DNA of 64,000 bases from Chrysaora quinquecirrha (Eukaryota; Cnidaria; Scyphozoa; Semaeostomeae; Pelagiidae): the NCBI GenBank assembly GCA_014526335.1, contig JACTAT010000040.1:7248545-7312544 (forward strand), in the 5' to 3' direction. Each line of letters opens with the position of its first letter. Position 1 is the stretch's first letter. A program made the position numbers and the translations under genes. Positions 23,153-34,502 of this stretch are shown here, in pieces. The notes under the pieces were generated by a model that worked only from the letters and a program-made list of their open reading frames with translations, had not been told where the DNA came from and did not search any database.

Positions 23153-23175
23153 TCCCGCCATCAAACTTTCGCGCC
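23153..23175. promoter_or_regulatory. Paired E2F-like sites at inferred SYCP1 promoter
   Basis: TCCCGC at 23153-23158 and TTTCGCGCC at 23167-23175 are both E2F-family motifs; a CRE-like TGACGTGA lies just left (23145-23152). They sit just upstream of the inferred first SYCP1 exon. In mammals, germline and meiotic genes are repressed in soma through E2F6/PRC1.6 sites of this kind. Motif match only. Confidence 0.4.
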
Positions 23176-23329
23176 AGAAATGCTACGGCGCTAGACCCAG
23201 ACCTCTACCTCAGCAGCTAAATAAAGAAATTGATGCTTTCCCTTCCTTCCCTATATGTTTATAACCTTTCAAAAGATGATTTCTCTCTTTTTCTTACGTT
23301 TCCAACAATTTATTTATCTGTTAAGCAAG

Positions 23330-23560
23330 CAACCAAGCTATCCTTATCGGTTCATGCGGGCCCGAGTCTTGGTTAGCCACACGACTGATGCTGCATTGCA
23401 GCTTGAGCTTCAGAAGTAGATGAGCTAACGAGACCCCGACCGTTGTTGTGACGCTACCGTTGCTGAGGCTCGACCGGGTCAACCTTACTAAGCTATTGAT
23501 ACCGCGAGTTATTAGACCACGACACCACAGGACTTTTAGCCCCAAGACTTGCAGCAGGAC
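23330..23560 (-). repeat. SINE-like repeat (inverted copy)
   Basis: On the minus strand it reads ggtgtcgtggtctaataactc, then gcttagtaaggttgacc, gtcgagcctcag and ggtagcgtcac. These match the order of words in the copies at 11866 and 27045. It lies between SMARCB1 and SYCP1. Confidence 0.55.
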
Positions 23561-23741
23561 TTTGGTCCCAACGAAGTATCAAAGAGAGGCAGTGAGAGGT
23601 AAAAAAACAATTTTAAAAAACGTCTAAATAATTAGATAATTCAAATAACATCCACAAACTAAGTCTAAGATTTGAGTTTGTTTTTATAGTTTTCTACTAT
23701 ATACAAAGACTAACATCTTGTTTGATTTCGTCTTGAAGACA

Positions 23742-26302
23742 TCAGATGTAACTTGGGACAGTATTTGCCAACCGTCGCATACGCCTGAAAATGAAAAAAA
23801 TATGAAATGATTAGGAATAATATAGAACTATTGCTTAAAATAAATGGGAAACATTTAAAAAACGATACACTTTAAAGGGCACTTCATCCTTTTGTCCATT
23901 GGAAATCTCATACACCTTTGTAGTAAATTCTTTTGTTTTCATAGAAATCCTTTAAAAATTCTTCTTTTTTAAAAGGAAGTCTCGTACGCCTTATTGACCC
24001 AAGGGGGAACTTGATCCAATTTTGGGATGTGCCGCCCAAGCATCAAAAACATATCCGACCTGAAACCAACTGTATTGAAAATTTGTACCCAACCTTATAC
24101 CAATTATCCATTCTTCAAACATGAAAATCTTGAAAATGGAGACCATCATTCCTTATACAAAAACACCAAAATCGTCAAAACCGACACCGTCCTTATACCA
24201 AAATTTTGAAAATGGAGACCGTTCCTTAAACCAAAATCGTGAAAATCGATACTGTTCCGGGCGGCACGTCCCCAGTACCCAAATTATACCCAAACTATAC
24301 ATACTGCACCCCTGCACCTATTGAGCAGTGAAATGCCCCTCGATAAACTTCACCAAAAATGCAAATGTTTCTAAGGGCTTGGTCAAGCGATCAAACATTG
24401 TTGGCCAAATATTTGTGATTCGCTTTGCAAGCAATGTTTGATCGTTTGACCACGTCACAAAGCATTGCTTAACAAGCGGAGCGATATTTAAAAAATTGAC
24501 AAAACATTTCTTTCTTGTATCAAGCAGGCAATGTTTGACAAGCAATGTTTTGCGACGTGGCAAAACAGTGAAACATTTTGTTTGAAAATCAAATGTAAGA
24601 TGCTTGACCAACAATGTTTAATCTTTTAGCCAGAGCCTAAGAAAACAAAACGTAACCATTCTTGAGAAGTTGTAACGGTTTAGAAAAACTTGCCTTGTAT
24701 TTCGATCTTGATCTCTGAGTTTCTTTTCCATTTCAGCATCGGTTAGAGTCTCCAAAAACGGGCACCAATGATCAATATCATTGCCAGTTCTAAATGGGTT
24801 TTCAACAGCAGGCAACGGTGCTTCGCTGAATGCATAGGTCTTTTGATGCCAACTAAGCTGCCCTCTGATGCTATAAGCCACTGCAGTAACGAATTCTCCA
24901 CCAAGCCCAAGATCAGTGCATAATGACATCGCGAATTGTTCAGGGCTGTTTAATGGTTCTGACATGTCCCATTCGAATTGGTCAACTAAAGATACGTTTC
25001 CTACGTGAATATTCAACTGCAAATGGAAAAAGAGCGAAGTTTTATATGAGTTATACACAAAAGAATTGCTTTGAATGAAGCAAAGAAAAAGAATGTTTGA
25101 AAAGGCCTGGTTCAGATGTCGATTTTTCCAACAGGCCCGCGGGGAGGCACTCGATCAAAGGGACGTGCTGCCCAAGCATAAAAAAACATACCCGACCTTA
25201 TAGCATTCTTTCGAGAATGTATACCGAAATCATGAAAATGGATACCGTTCCTTATACAGTTCCTTACACCTTGGTACGAATCATTTTTCTGTGCCACATG
25301 GCATAGTTTTTTTGAGGAATTTCACTACTTCGGCATTGTTAAAGAATTGTTAAAGGGCCCACAGGTTTTAGGGTTCATTGCATAAGATGACAATAGCAAT
25401 TTAAGACATTTCATAAACATTATTTCATAAACATGTTTATTCCATTGACTATGTTTAAGATGAGCATTCATACGGCCGTGATTCGACACTAGCATGGTGT
25501 GGATTCAGAGTTTAAACTACTGCAGTGCCAGAACTTGTCAAGTGTGCTCTTGCTGTTTGGAAGATTTGTCAAGTGGTCTGACCGCCTAATTTCGTTCTGA
25601 ATAAATTGTATCATTCCGCCAAATGTTGAACCTAAAACATGCCAGAAACGTTCACACTCTTCAGTCAGACAAAACAAATTTTCAGTCGAAATCACTAATC
25701 AAATGATAAGAATAATCTCAAACATAATTACAAGTACAAGCATAATCATCATCATAAACATAATCATAATCATAATCATAATCATAATCATAAATCACAA
25801 TCATTATACCTTGATGATGACTCTTTGATCAGTTGCTTCTTCCATTGAAATTTCAGGCTCAACGGAATTCTGTTTGATTTGTTGCTGAATGGCAGCTGCA
25901 ACGGCTGGTACAAAACTATTTGCAGGAAGGTCCAAATCATCACAAAACACTTCAGCAAATGATTCAGGTGTGATAAGTGTCTCTAAAATAAAAAAACCCT
26001 TACAGTTCAATGGAACATCACAATTAAACATGATGATTTCAGAAACAGATAAGCAAACAAGATTTTATGCTACAGTGGCTGGTGATGGAATCCTGACAAC
26101 ATAGAGCGCACCAATAACATTAACCAGCTTTTTGGGACCAAATGGCCAGTGGCCCACAGCAGCATTTGGTCAGTACTAAAAATTCAAAACTCTTCATTGT
26201 CATCGTATCACCATCATCATCATCATTGTCATCATCATCATCATCATTATCATAATCACCATCATCCTCATCAACATGGTCATTACCAGCATCATCATCA
26301 TC

Positions 26303-26333
<31 letters not shown>

Positions 26334-27935
26334 CTATCATAATCATCATCATCATCATGATAATCCTTGTGATAATCTTGATCACAAATGATGCATCTCA
26401 TAAGGATTGCCATTATGTAGTAATATTTTCACCCTTAATGAAAGACCTTTACATTACGCCCCCCCCCCAAAGAGAGCTGGCTTTAATTTGCAACCTCTTG
26501 AATGAGAAGCCTCCTGCTACTTTGCCACCTTCTTCTCCTAATTTGTCATTGACATAAATAACAGCCTTACAATAATGGCATATGAAAATTTTCTAACCAT
26601 TTTTGTTCCATGTGAAAGAATCCCTCAATTTCTGACCATCAATTTCAATATCCAATCTTATTGGTATTAGTTCTTCAGAAAGACCTGCAGCCTTATGAAC
26701 TGCTGCCATATCATGATCATCGTAACTATAAAGAAACAAGAATTCATGCTGAATGCTCTTCAGGGTTTCTGGTCAACTCATCACAATGGCCACTTGCCAC
26801 ATGAGCAAGTTGCCACATATTTTAGGTCACCACTGTGCTACGGTCATCTTGCCACACATCGGTAGGCAACTCGCCTCAGTTTTAAATTCAAATTTTAAAA
26901 AATTTGGTTATTGTTTCATCATGAAAATCTTGTAAAAGCATTCTAGAAGTCTTTTCCAAGAATTTTTAAAGGATATTTGGGACACTGGACAATGCCCCAA
27001 AACTCTTGTTTATCATACTGATAGAGTTTGTCATACTTGAAGGTGCTCTGGCATCGTGGTGTAATCCAGCTGAATCGTGGTGCCAGAAGCTCATAGTGGT
27101 CAGGGTTCGAGCCCAGCCATGGTAGCATCAGGGCCAGAGTCGAGGTCTCGATTAGTTAACCTATTACTGAGATCCTAGTGACTGGCGCTAAAACACCATT
27201 TCACCTTCACCTTCACCACCTTCACCAGTCAACTTGTTCAGTTAGGTGTGGCAAGTCACTTTTGAAGAGGGAGTTGACCAGATGTGTGGCAACTTGACTG
27301 TTGTGAGTTGAAAGTGTGGCAAGTTGACCTGTTGCCCTCTTCAGAGGGGTCTTCAATGGGCAGTAACATTTGTCTTTAGGTGTTTATAGCATACAGATAC
27401 TGAAATGCAAAGTATAATTTAAAACGCTGAATGCAGTGATCTTGAGCATCACGAACCATGTTGGAAATGATTTAACTCTTTTTGAGCCAAAACGATTTCT
27501 GTTGACAGGAGTAGCAGCTGGTACAGCATCAAGATGATGTGAGCTATTTGGAAGAATATTTGGCAGCCAAACATTGCTGCCACGCTTTGCTTTATTTCTA
27601 CTTTCAGTTGTTTGCAAGGGAACTTTCTCTCTCATCTCTACTTTATATTTTTCATCATCTCCTTCAAGAATCTCGTCAATTTCAGCAGCTCTAACTAGAG
27701 TGATGTTAGTAGCTAAGGAACTGCCAACATTGTCAATGGATGCAATTTTTTTCCTCTCTTCAACAGTCGCCAATCTCCTCCATAGTGAAGGGTATTTCTT
27801 GTACAAAGACCCTCTGAATAGACGCAGGTAGTTGCCTACTTCACTTCCTATCATGAAATATTCCCCTTCTTCTTCTAGTTGGAATTTTTGAGGCTTTATT
27901 CCATAAGTCATTGGACCAGCTCCTTTCCCAGCCAT
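23742..27935 (-). CDS. SMARCB1: SWI/SNF (BAF) core subunit SMARCB1 / SNF5 / INI1
   Basis: Five exons: 27935-27457, 26725-26598, 25982-25810, 25016-24694 and 23784-23742. They join in phase into 381 residues (human 385 as I recall). SMARCB1 is a core BAF/PBAF remodeller subunit. Domains: N-terminal winged helix (about residues 15-110, [20 protein letters not shown]...[13 protein letters not shown]), linker [15 protein letters not shown]1 (about 179-241, [17 protein letters not shown]), RPT2 (about 261-325, [17 protein letters not shown] and [14 protein letters not shown]), and the basic C-terminal helix ([15 protein letters not shown]) that in human SMARCB1 contacts the nucleosome acidic patch. 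The start [12 protein letters not shown] is chosen for homology; an in-frame ATG lies 96 bp upstream. The last intron has a GC donor. A partial paralogue lies just upstream. Confidence 0.93.
23880..24000. repeat. Dispersed repeat with GGAAATC / TCTCGTACGCC words
   Basis: ggaaatctcatacacct, tttgttttcatagaaatcc and gtctcgtacgcct match similar blocks at 28225-28345, 32235-32370 and 36300-36405. It lies in the GC-AG intron of SMARCB1. Confidence 0.5.
24375..24637. mobile_element. Foldback MITE, CAAACATTG family, copy 3
   Basis: The ends are gggcttggtcaagcgatcaa and ttaatcttttagccagagcc, flanked by taa on both sides (24372-24374 and 24638-24640). Internal caaacattg, gcaatgttt and tgtttgac words repeat in both arms. 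It lies in the last intron of SMARCB1. Confidence 0.85.
25739..25800. repeat. (CATAAT)n microsatellite
   Basis: Hexanucleotide cataat repeats in the SMARCB1 intron, just left of exon 3. Confidence 0.9.
26204..26372. repeat. (CAT)n microsatellite
   Basis: Cat trinucleotide repeats with few interruptions. The His-rich, Ile-rich and Asp-rich open frames on both strands come only from this run. It lies in a SMARCB1 intron. Confidence 0.95.
26763..27345. mobile_element. Foldback element with repeated TTGCCACA word; SINE-like copy inside
   Basis: The left arm (26763-26880) repeats ttgccaca / cttgccac; the right arm (27225-27345) repeats the complement gtgtggcaa. The ends match: tggtcaactc on the left and gagttgacca, aagttgacc on the right. 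A SINE-like copy with ggttcgagccca (27045-27230) sits in the loop. It lies in the first intron of SMARCB1. Confidence 0.6.
27045..27230 (+). repeat. SINE-like repeat with B box
   Basis: gtggtgtaatccagctgaat, a B-box-like gggttcgagccca, then ggtagcatcaggg, gtcgaggtctcgattag and gagatcctagtgact. The same order of words is seen at 11866 and 51985. Confidence 0.6.
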
Positions 27936-28224
27936 GTTGTTTTTGTTCGATTTGATCAAAAAGAAAAGAAAGTGTGTTGTTTGAATTGGAGGCCAGCTGC
28001 AAACAACTTTCCAAAACGAGGCTTTGCTCAATACAAACAGGCATTCAAATGGGGGCTAATGGGAAGAAAATTGACAGGGGGCTTATAAACGACTCGTTTA
28101 GTAGCTAAAACGTCGTAGATATTATAGAAGCAATTTTCCTTTGCTGGGTAATAAATAAGCTTTGGGGTGTTCCAAAAATATAAAGAAAACGTCCCCTCGT
28201 AGACCATGTAGAGGACCTACAGTA

Positions 28225-28345
28225 AATGAGGGGCAATCCATTTCTTTGAAATCTCATGCACTTTCTGGAAATCGTAATATTTTCATGGACTTTAAATCTT
28301 TTTATTTCCATAGAAATTTCTTCGTTTCAAGAGTAAAACGCCCCA
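28225..28345. repeat. Dispersed repeat, GGGGCAATCC / GAAATCTC family
   Basis: aggggcaatccatttctttg, gaaatctcatgcactttc and tttccatagaaattt match the blocks at 23880, 32235 and 36300. It lies between SMARCB1 and its partial paralogue. Confidence 0.5.
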
Positions 28346-28488
28346 TCGAACCCAATGTTGCAGTACAAGCTAGAATAGGATGTAGACGCCAAAAGTAATG
28401 GGCCCTACTGTAATATTGAATAAGAAGATTAGTACAGTACTTTTCTATAATTTTGCCGTAAAGTTCCTGAAATTAATGCTAAAGATTC

Positions 28489-28985
28489 TTACGTTACAGG
28501 GAGAAGACGCCTTCTTAAATGTCGCCTTCTTTTTCTCCAGCTTTGACACACTTGTCTCTTTGGCAGACCTTTTTCTGATTTTAACAAAGGTCCAAGATGT
28601 ATTTCTGCGTTGCTTCCCTTGATAAGCTTGCTTGGGTGAATTTGCTGCGTTTGTGGTCCACTTTGTGGAGGTCGTGGAAGTTTATTTTGACATACTTGGG
28701 GTCCCATTCTTGGTCTTGGACCTTTTAATTCTTTCCTTCACCCCTGAGAATCGCTTCCCCGTCAGTTGCTTTTATAAACATTATCTCCCAGTTGGCAAGG
28801 ACACGGTTATGAACTCCAAGCTCCGCGAGAGTTTTCTTCTCTTCTTTCGTGATGACTCTGCGCCATAATTTTGGGAACCTTTTATAAAGTGCACCTTTGA
28901 ATAAATTCAAGCGACTGCCAACTTCACTTCCAATCATGTATTTCTCAGGGTCTCCTTTGAATTGATAAATGGTTGGTAAGTCCAT
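28489..28985 (-). pseudogene. Partial SNF5 N-terminal-domain paralogue
   Basis: From ATG 28985 the frame reads MDLPTIYQFKGDPEKYMIG, then SEVGSRLNLFKGALYKRFP and KLWRRVITKEEKKTLAEL. This is clearly the SNF5/SMARCB1 winged-helix domain, on the same strand about 550 bp upstream of true SMARCB1. It stops after 86 residues at ILRGEGKN. A one-base shift near 28730-28740 would extend it to a stop at 28489 with a basic Pro/Lys/Arg-rich tail. No RPT domains follow. It could be a tandem-duplication relic, a short single-domain gene, or an alternative first exon; several substitutions versus SMARCB1 suggest it is not recent. I call it a pseudogene with reserve. Confidence 0.55.
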
Positions 28986-29104
28986 TTTGGGATGTTTTTA
29001 TTTTTCCAACTTTGATGTCGTTTTTTCAGAATTCATTCATGTCACGTGATTTTACCCATGCATCTAAATGCAAGGAAGGAATCATGACCTACAAGCTGTA
29101 TGTA

Positions 29105-29345
29105 GGGGCGGCGCCAGCCGCCAAAATGCGGGGTGGACTAGCGAGCGAAGCTTGCCCCCAGGGAAAATTTTATAGGAACCCCGCCCTTTAGAATGACGGA
29201 AAACGCCCTTTAGAGCGCTGGGACACCCCCTTTTTTGGATCGAATGAAAGATAGTATCCTAATTTTGGCAGAGATGAAACAGTGAATGAAGGGCAAAAAA
29301 CATAACGAGAACGTGATTATAAACTCAAGACCGTGGCGCCGCCCC
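29105..29345. mobile_element. Short MITE with GC-rich 12-bp inverted ends
   Basis: GGGGCGGCGCCA (29105-29116) and TGGCGCCGCCCC (29334-29345) are exact reverse complements. The flanks are gta and tta. The interior has the Gly/Pro-coding-like text common to short non-autonomous elements and no gene. Confidence 0.75.
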
Positions 29346-29573
29346 TTATGCCAACTTAGCTGTCCACCACAACTTAGCTCGATGAATCATTGCTCGAGAA
29401 AAACTCCAAGCGAAAATCCACTGAAAATATTGAACAGTCGTTTTTCTTTCATTGCTGACGGGAATTGCCAGGATTTCGTTGCAAACTTTTCTGCCCTGAC
29501 TAAGTGGCAGACGAAAATACTTCTTTTCTTATCTCTGATATCTCGTTGGCAAAATTGTCTTCGTTTCTAACTG

Positions 29574-29864
29574 TCAATGACCAATGACATCATTGCTTGC
29601 CGTGCATAGGTAGTAATGTTTAAGTCCGCAAGGCAACACATGTTGCATGCACAGAAAACTCTTTCCGTCGTAGTTGCAAATAAGGATAATTTTCTTCGGC
29701 ACGGATGGTGTGGGGTATGACTTTCGATTCCAGTGACTAGGCCTAAGTTCTTCGGGATATTCTATGTATGGTCTGGGGACCGGATATTGCCTCCCCTTGT
29801 TGGCTGCGAAGGCCAGGAATAGCGATAGGCTGCAACCACCGTAAGTACAGTGCATCAGCCACAT
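29574..29864 (-). CDS. Weak candidate small secreted protein, 96 residues
   Basis: The frame starts MWLMHCTYGGCSLSLFLAFAA, resembling a signal peptide with a short hydrophobic core. A Pro/Tyr-rich segment (YPVPRPYIEYPEELRP) follows, then a region with four Cys (LICNYDG, FLCMQHVLPCG, YYLCTAS). I recognise no family. It may equally be a chance frame or part of a larger spliced gene. Confidence 0.18.
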   Translation of the reverse strand: MWLMHCTYGGCSLSLFLAFAANKGRQYPVPRPYIEYPEELRPSHWNRKSYPTPSVPKKIILICNYDGKSFLCMQHVLPCGLKHYYLCTASNDVIGH

Positions 29865-30369
29865 TGTGGAAGAAGTGTTGAGTATCGGTCCGTCATGGAA
29901 CGATTTTTTAGAGAATTATTATTAACGCGACAAATTCATGAAAAGATTAGCTACGATTCATATTTAGCTAGTTTACTGTACTTGAAATCGTCGCAAGTTA
30001 GCATAATTATGACTTTCAATGTACACCCCATGCAATGCTTAACATTTTGAACGACACCGTCGCGTCCCCACCTCTTATGACGAACTGGAACATGAATTTT
30101 GATATGGGACCATTTGTTTTGGTCGTCGCTGTCGACTGGGACATCTTTTGGAAACATGTTCCCACGCATGTTCCCATATCATCGCTGTTCGCGGACAACA
30201 AAAAGTACTTGAGGATTTCTCTATGTCCCCGTCGCCCCCTTCGCTTACTGTTAGATGAGAACATGAAGATCGCTGTTTTATCGAATTTGATCGCGTCCAT
30301 GTCGCTTGCCACGATTTGGACATGATGAAGGGTGATGGTGAAATGGCATTTTCAGCGCCAGCCGCTAGG

Positions 30370-30490
30370 ATCACAGAAGCAGATGAACTAGGGAGACCTC
30401 GACTCGACTCTGACGCTACCGCGTCTGGGGCTCGAACTCAGACCTCACTAAGCTCCTTATACCCCGACTCACGAGATAGCTGGATTAGAC
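30370..30490 (-). repeat. SINE-like repeat (inverted copy)
   Basis: On the minus strand: gtataaggagcttagtgag, then gtctgagttcgagccccag and acgcggtagcgtcagag. These are the same words and order as at 11866 and 27045. Confidence 0.55.
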
Positions 30491-30559
30491 CTAGACTTAC
30501 TACATTCGTTTCATCTTTTTTTTTCATTCACATGTTTTATTTTAACAATTTTATTTTAT

Positions 30560-30680
30560 CCTAGACTTACTACATGAGTCGTAGTTATGGCTGTTGAACT
30601 TAATAACTGGACGCTCAAACTAACCTAACTGTAGCAAACAACAACAACAACGATTCAATTCAATGTGAGCGAAAGTTAGA
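30560..30680. repeat. Fragment of the GACTTATTACC family
   Basis: tagacttactacatgagtcg, ctggacgctcaaacta and atgtgagcgaaagttag are shared with 7885-8075 and 9777-9905. Confidence 0.5.
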
Positions 30681-31736
30681 GACTTTGGAAGCAAGTCTAC
30701 AATCCCGGACAAAACTGCTCTTCTTGCCAAACATATCGTCCCCCCCCCGAATCAGTGTTGTTTTCGAAAAAAAAAACAGATGAAAGTCAAAGACAATCTG
30801 TAAAACATCAAAGAAACCCAACATTGGAATGGCGGAGGGGGGATTCATTTACTTTCTATTCTATTCTATTCTATGATTTATTTAATGTTAGTTTTGATTG
30901 ATGTGACACTAATTTACACTAACATGAAGCAACTCCAGAGATTGCATTAGGTCATTATTTGTTGCAAAAGGAGCAAGCGCATTTGTTACTAAGAAACCAC
31001 GTTTTCAGCAAGTTTTTAAGAGTTTCGTAGACTTCATACGCTAGAAGTCTAATGGATTGGACATGGACGGTAGTTTCTCTAGATCTTGCAAGTAAAGTTT
31101 CGTACGAGGACGTGTAATCAGAGCACGCTAGTCGCAAAGCTCTTTCATTTATTTTTTCAAGCGGCTACCCTTGGTACATAGCATCCATATCAATGGGCAA
31201 TAATTGAAATGACAGAGGATAAATGAATTTATTATGATCTTTCTTTCTTTTTCACCCATATATGTATATCTTGCTAAACGTTTGAGCGAGTATTTCAATT
31301 TTGTACAGAGTATTTCTTAATTGATGAAACATTATGGATGTCTCATTCAGTTTGTCCGAGATTGTAGATAAGACCATGATGACACTTGACACAGCACCTT
31401 CAGAAATATAGCTTAAAAGTTAAAACACGTGTTCAGGCGCGCCGCGATTAAGTATGATGTTTTCTTTCTTCAAAAAATTAATTGAAAATAAGCTCTGATT
31501 GGAAAAAAGTTTCGATGATCCGTGATGAACTTTGCTGATCCAGCTATATGGTAAAAAAGGTTATTTACAATATTGTTATGTTTTTTCTATTATTCACTTC
31601 AAATTGCGTAGTAAAGATTTGCTTTAAGGTGGTTTTCAGAGCCTTCAGGCGTTCTTTTTGCTGAACATCGAATGCAAACTTTCAAAGAAATTGTAGCACG
31701 TAAGTTCAAATATTGGTTTCAAATATTTTGCTTTGT

Positions 31737-32090
31737 ACACGTTTTTCATAAGGAACCTTTTTTGGTCTGAGTTAAGTACGGAGTTCCTCAGATTTTAGCA
31801 AAATGAGGCTGAAAGTTCCTTAAACTGTTCCTTGTCCTTAAGTGCGTTTGAATCCATTTTGAATTTTCTTCCTTTTCTAACTTTGAATATTAAATGAGTT
31901 TTTTTGGGAAGTACAGTACCGAAGCACTATGGGAAATATGTGGTTGCTTATAAATATATGTTTGTTGTATACATTAACCGTCGTCTTGATCTTGAAAAAG
32001 TTATTCTTATAGATTTTCATCCGAGCCTCGTTTTGGCCTCAAGTTCTCTAAAGAGGTGTTCCTTTGTGGTTGCTTATAAAAATACACGCT
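31737..32090. mobile_element. TIR element with repeated AAGGAAC word (copy C)
   Basis: The left end is acacgtttttcataaggaac and the right end gcttataaaaatacacgc. Internally, gttccttaaactgttcctt, cgagcctcg and ttggcctcaag are shared with copies A and B. Confidence 0.6.
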
Positions 32091-33669
32091 CTTAAAATTT
32101 CTTAAATTTCCTTATATAAGTATAACAAGAGTCATATAACAGTATGTGTGCACTCTCTTCTCAGGCTGAGATTTTGGTAAAGTTTTTCTAAATCTCCGCA
32201 ACAACTTGAAAATCTAGCAGACGATTTCGAAAGATGCCTAGGGGCAATCCACTCCATGGAATCTCGTACACCCTTACCTGGAAGCTCTGTTGTTTTCGTA
32301 GGAATATTGTGAGAATCCCTTTATTTCAATAGGAATCTCGTACGCCTTTTCGAGGAGTGAAATGCCCCTCGAAAAAGTGCGACGTTGGGGGTCGGTGATG
32401 GGGATTGTACTGAAAGGCTTCCTGGCATCTGACTATGATGCACGCGTTAATCTTTCGACTTTTCTTCAATTTGTCATTCACTTTGATGGGGTTTTGGTTA
32501 AAATGATGCCCATGTTTAGAGAATTTCAGGGCCAAAAATCTACCCATTGGCGGCACATACCCGTACCCAAATTATACTAAGTACCCCCCGGGTAATTAGA
32601 CAGCAGTATAATGCTTAATTAGACAGCAGTATAATGCTTTTTTCGGCAACCTAGCAACTTTTTTTGTCTCACAATCCTAATAACAACACATGAATACAAA
32701 TTTTTAATAAAAACAATTAGCATGGGCATGGAATTCTCTCACGTAAAAAATTCCTTTCAGAATCGACAACGTTCACCACGATGGACGACATTTGAAATTA
32801 CCGAATGCATAACGGATAGTATAAGTATGTATCGCTTATGAGTTTTATTTACATTGAGTTTTATCGAATTTGAAGTAAATCCCATAGGGTATGTCGGTAA
32901 GCCCAAACGTTGTTTAGCAATTTCTTATTCCCTAAAGAGTCTTATTCTCTACAGAGCCGTGCTATATCGTGTCCTATGGTAGTTTCGCTTTGTTTAGTAC
33001 CGGGTGTTCCGGGAAACAAATGCTGCTCGAAATTAGCTCTCTTTCTCTCTAACAAAAGCGCCTTATTTGGTTCTTTGTTCGAATATGTTTTGTCTGGTCT
33101 CAGAAGAATTTAGAAATACTTTCTTCCAACCTCCTCGTGCTCATTTCTGCAAGTCGTAGTCGTTTGTAGGGATAACAAAAATCAAAAGCGACTTCTTGAA
33201 GCAGATATTTCAAATTTGTGGCAATCGCGAAGCACCGGGGGTCGCTAAAATCCCTCAGAATGGCGAAAGAACATGCTCTGTGCAGGTATCTATATTTAGT
33301 ACTTTTATGATTCTACAAGTATACATGATTTTTAAGGAACTCTGGTCTCTAACTTCTAAAGTAGGGTTTCTTCAGCGATAGGTTGTTTTACTATAGTTGG
33401 ACCTTCAGCTGTCCATCAAAGAAGAGATGCTTGATTTTCAGGAAAACAGATGCTAGCTAAAGTAGATTCTTATAAGAGGTTTCTTTTATGGGTAAAAAAA
33501 GCATGAAATCTACTGAAGTTTTGCAAAAATACAGAAATACCTATAACAATTGCATTCTTAGATAATTTTGAAAAAATGTTTCTAAAAATCATATTGCCCT
33601 TACACCTCAGTGAAATTCCTTCAAAAAAAGTGGAGATCATATCAGTGGTATGAAAACACGTGTATTTTT

Positions 33670-34085
33670 ACAATGGTTTCTAGTCAACTCGCCCGACTAC
33701 CAACTCGCCCCATTGCCAACTCGCTCCACTTTTTGGTCAACACGGCCCAATTTCAAAGTCAACTCTCCCCACCCCTCCATTTGCCCAACTTCCTTTTTGC
33801 CCAAGCTGGTCTTTTTGCCCAACATTCTTGGTCATTTCCCCCAACTAAATTTCTTGCTATTTATCATTTTTTCATCACAAAACAGTCACCAGTGTGATAA
33901 TCGGAGGTTTGGGGCAGAGCCCTGATGTTATCGATCAAACAATTGACAAACTACAAGAAAGAAGTTATCTGTGTCATTTCATGTTGGGCAAAATGATCAT
34001 GATGGGTTGGCCAAAACGTCTTAGCAGGTTGGGTGAAAAGGAAGTTTGGCAAATCGGAGGTTGGCAAAACGTGGCTTCGCTCAAG
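33670..34085. mobile_element. Foldback element with repeated AACTCGCCC / GCCCAAC word
   Basis: The left arm (33682-33850) repeats caactcgccc, gcccaac and tttgccca. The right arm (33980-34080) repeats the complements tgggcaaa, ggttgggt and ggttggca. Its left end, gtcaactcgc, resembles that of the element at 26763, but the repeated word differs. Confidence 0.6.
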
Positions 34086-34502
34086 GAATATTGAATGACA
34101 TGCGAGAACGTAAAAACAAGAATAAGCCAACTCTTCACAGCTTTCAAGAGTGAGTTTATCTTCTTTTGTAAAATATTTTTACTCGTTTATTAGTATATTT
34201 TTATTAGTATTTATAAACTCACGCAAGGCCTAAAGTAATGTTTTTTGCGTTTATGAAAAGTTGAACTCGAAACGATCAATGTTAGAAACGTTGTTGACAA
34301 GTTTTGGGAGATTGTGAAATAAAAACTGATATCAAGTTGTTAGCTTTACGTGCCAAAAATGTTACGAACTTTCTTGGCTTGGGGTTTGGGGTTACATTGC
34401 ACTTGCATTTTCACCAGGGTCGGTATGGGAGGGGGTTCGATCAGCAACGAATTACGAACATACAGATGCACTTAGTTTTTAATAAGCAACTGGTCAATAA
34501 AG

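Noticed and set aside
26120..26413. Asp-rich, Met/Ile-rich and His-rich frames
   Set aside because: Translation of a CAT trinucleotide run in six frames.
30016..30374. Overlapping 96-99 residue frames on both strands
   Set aside because: No domain or splice context. The repeated catgttcccac words suggest another inverted repeat rather than a gene.
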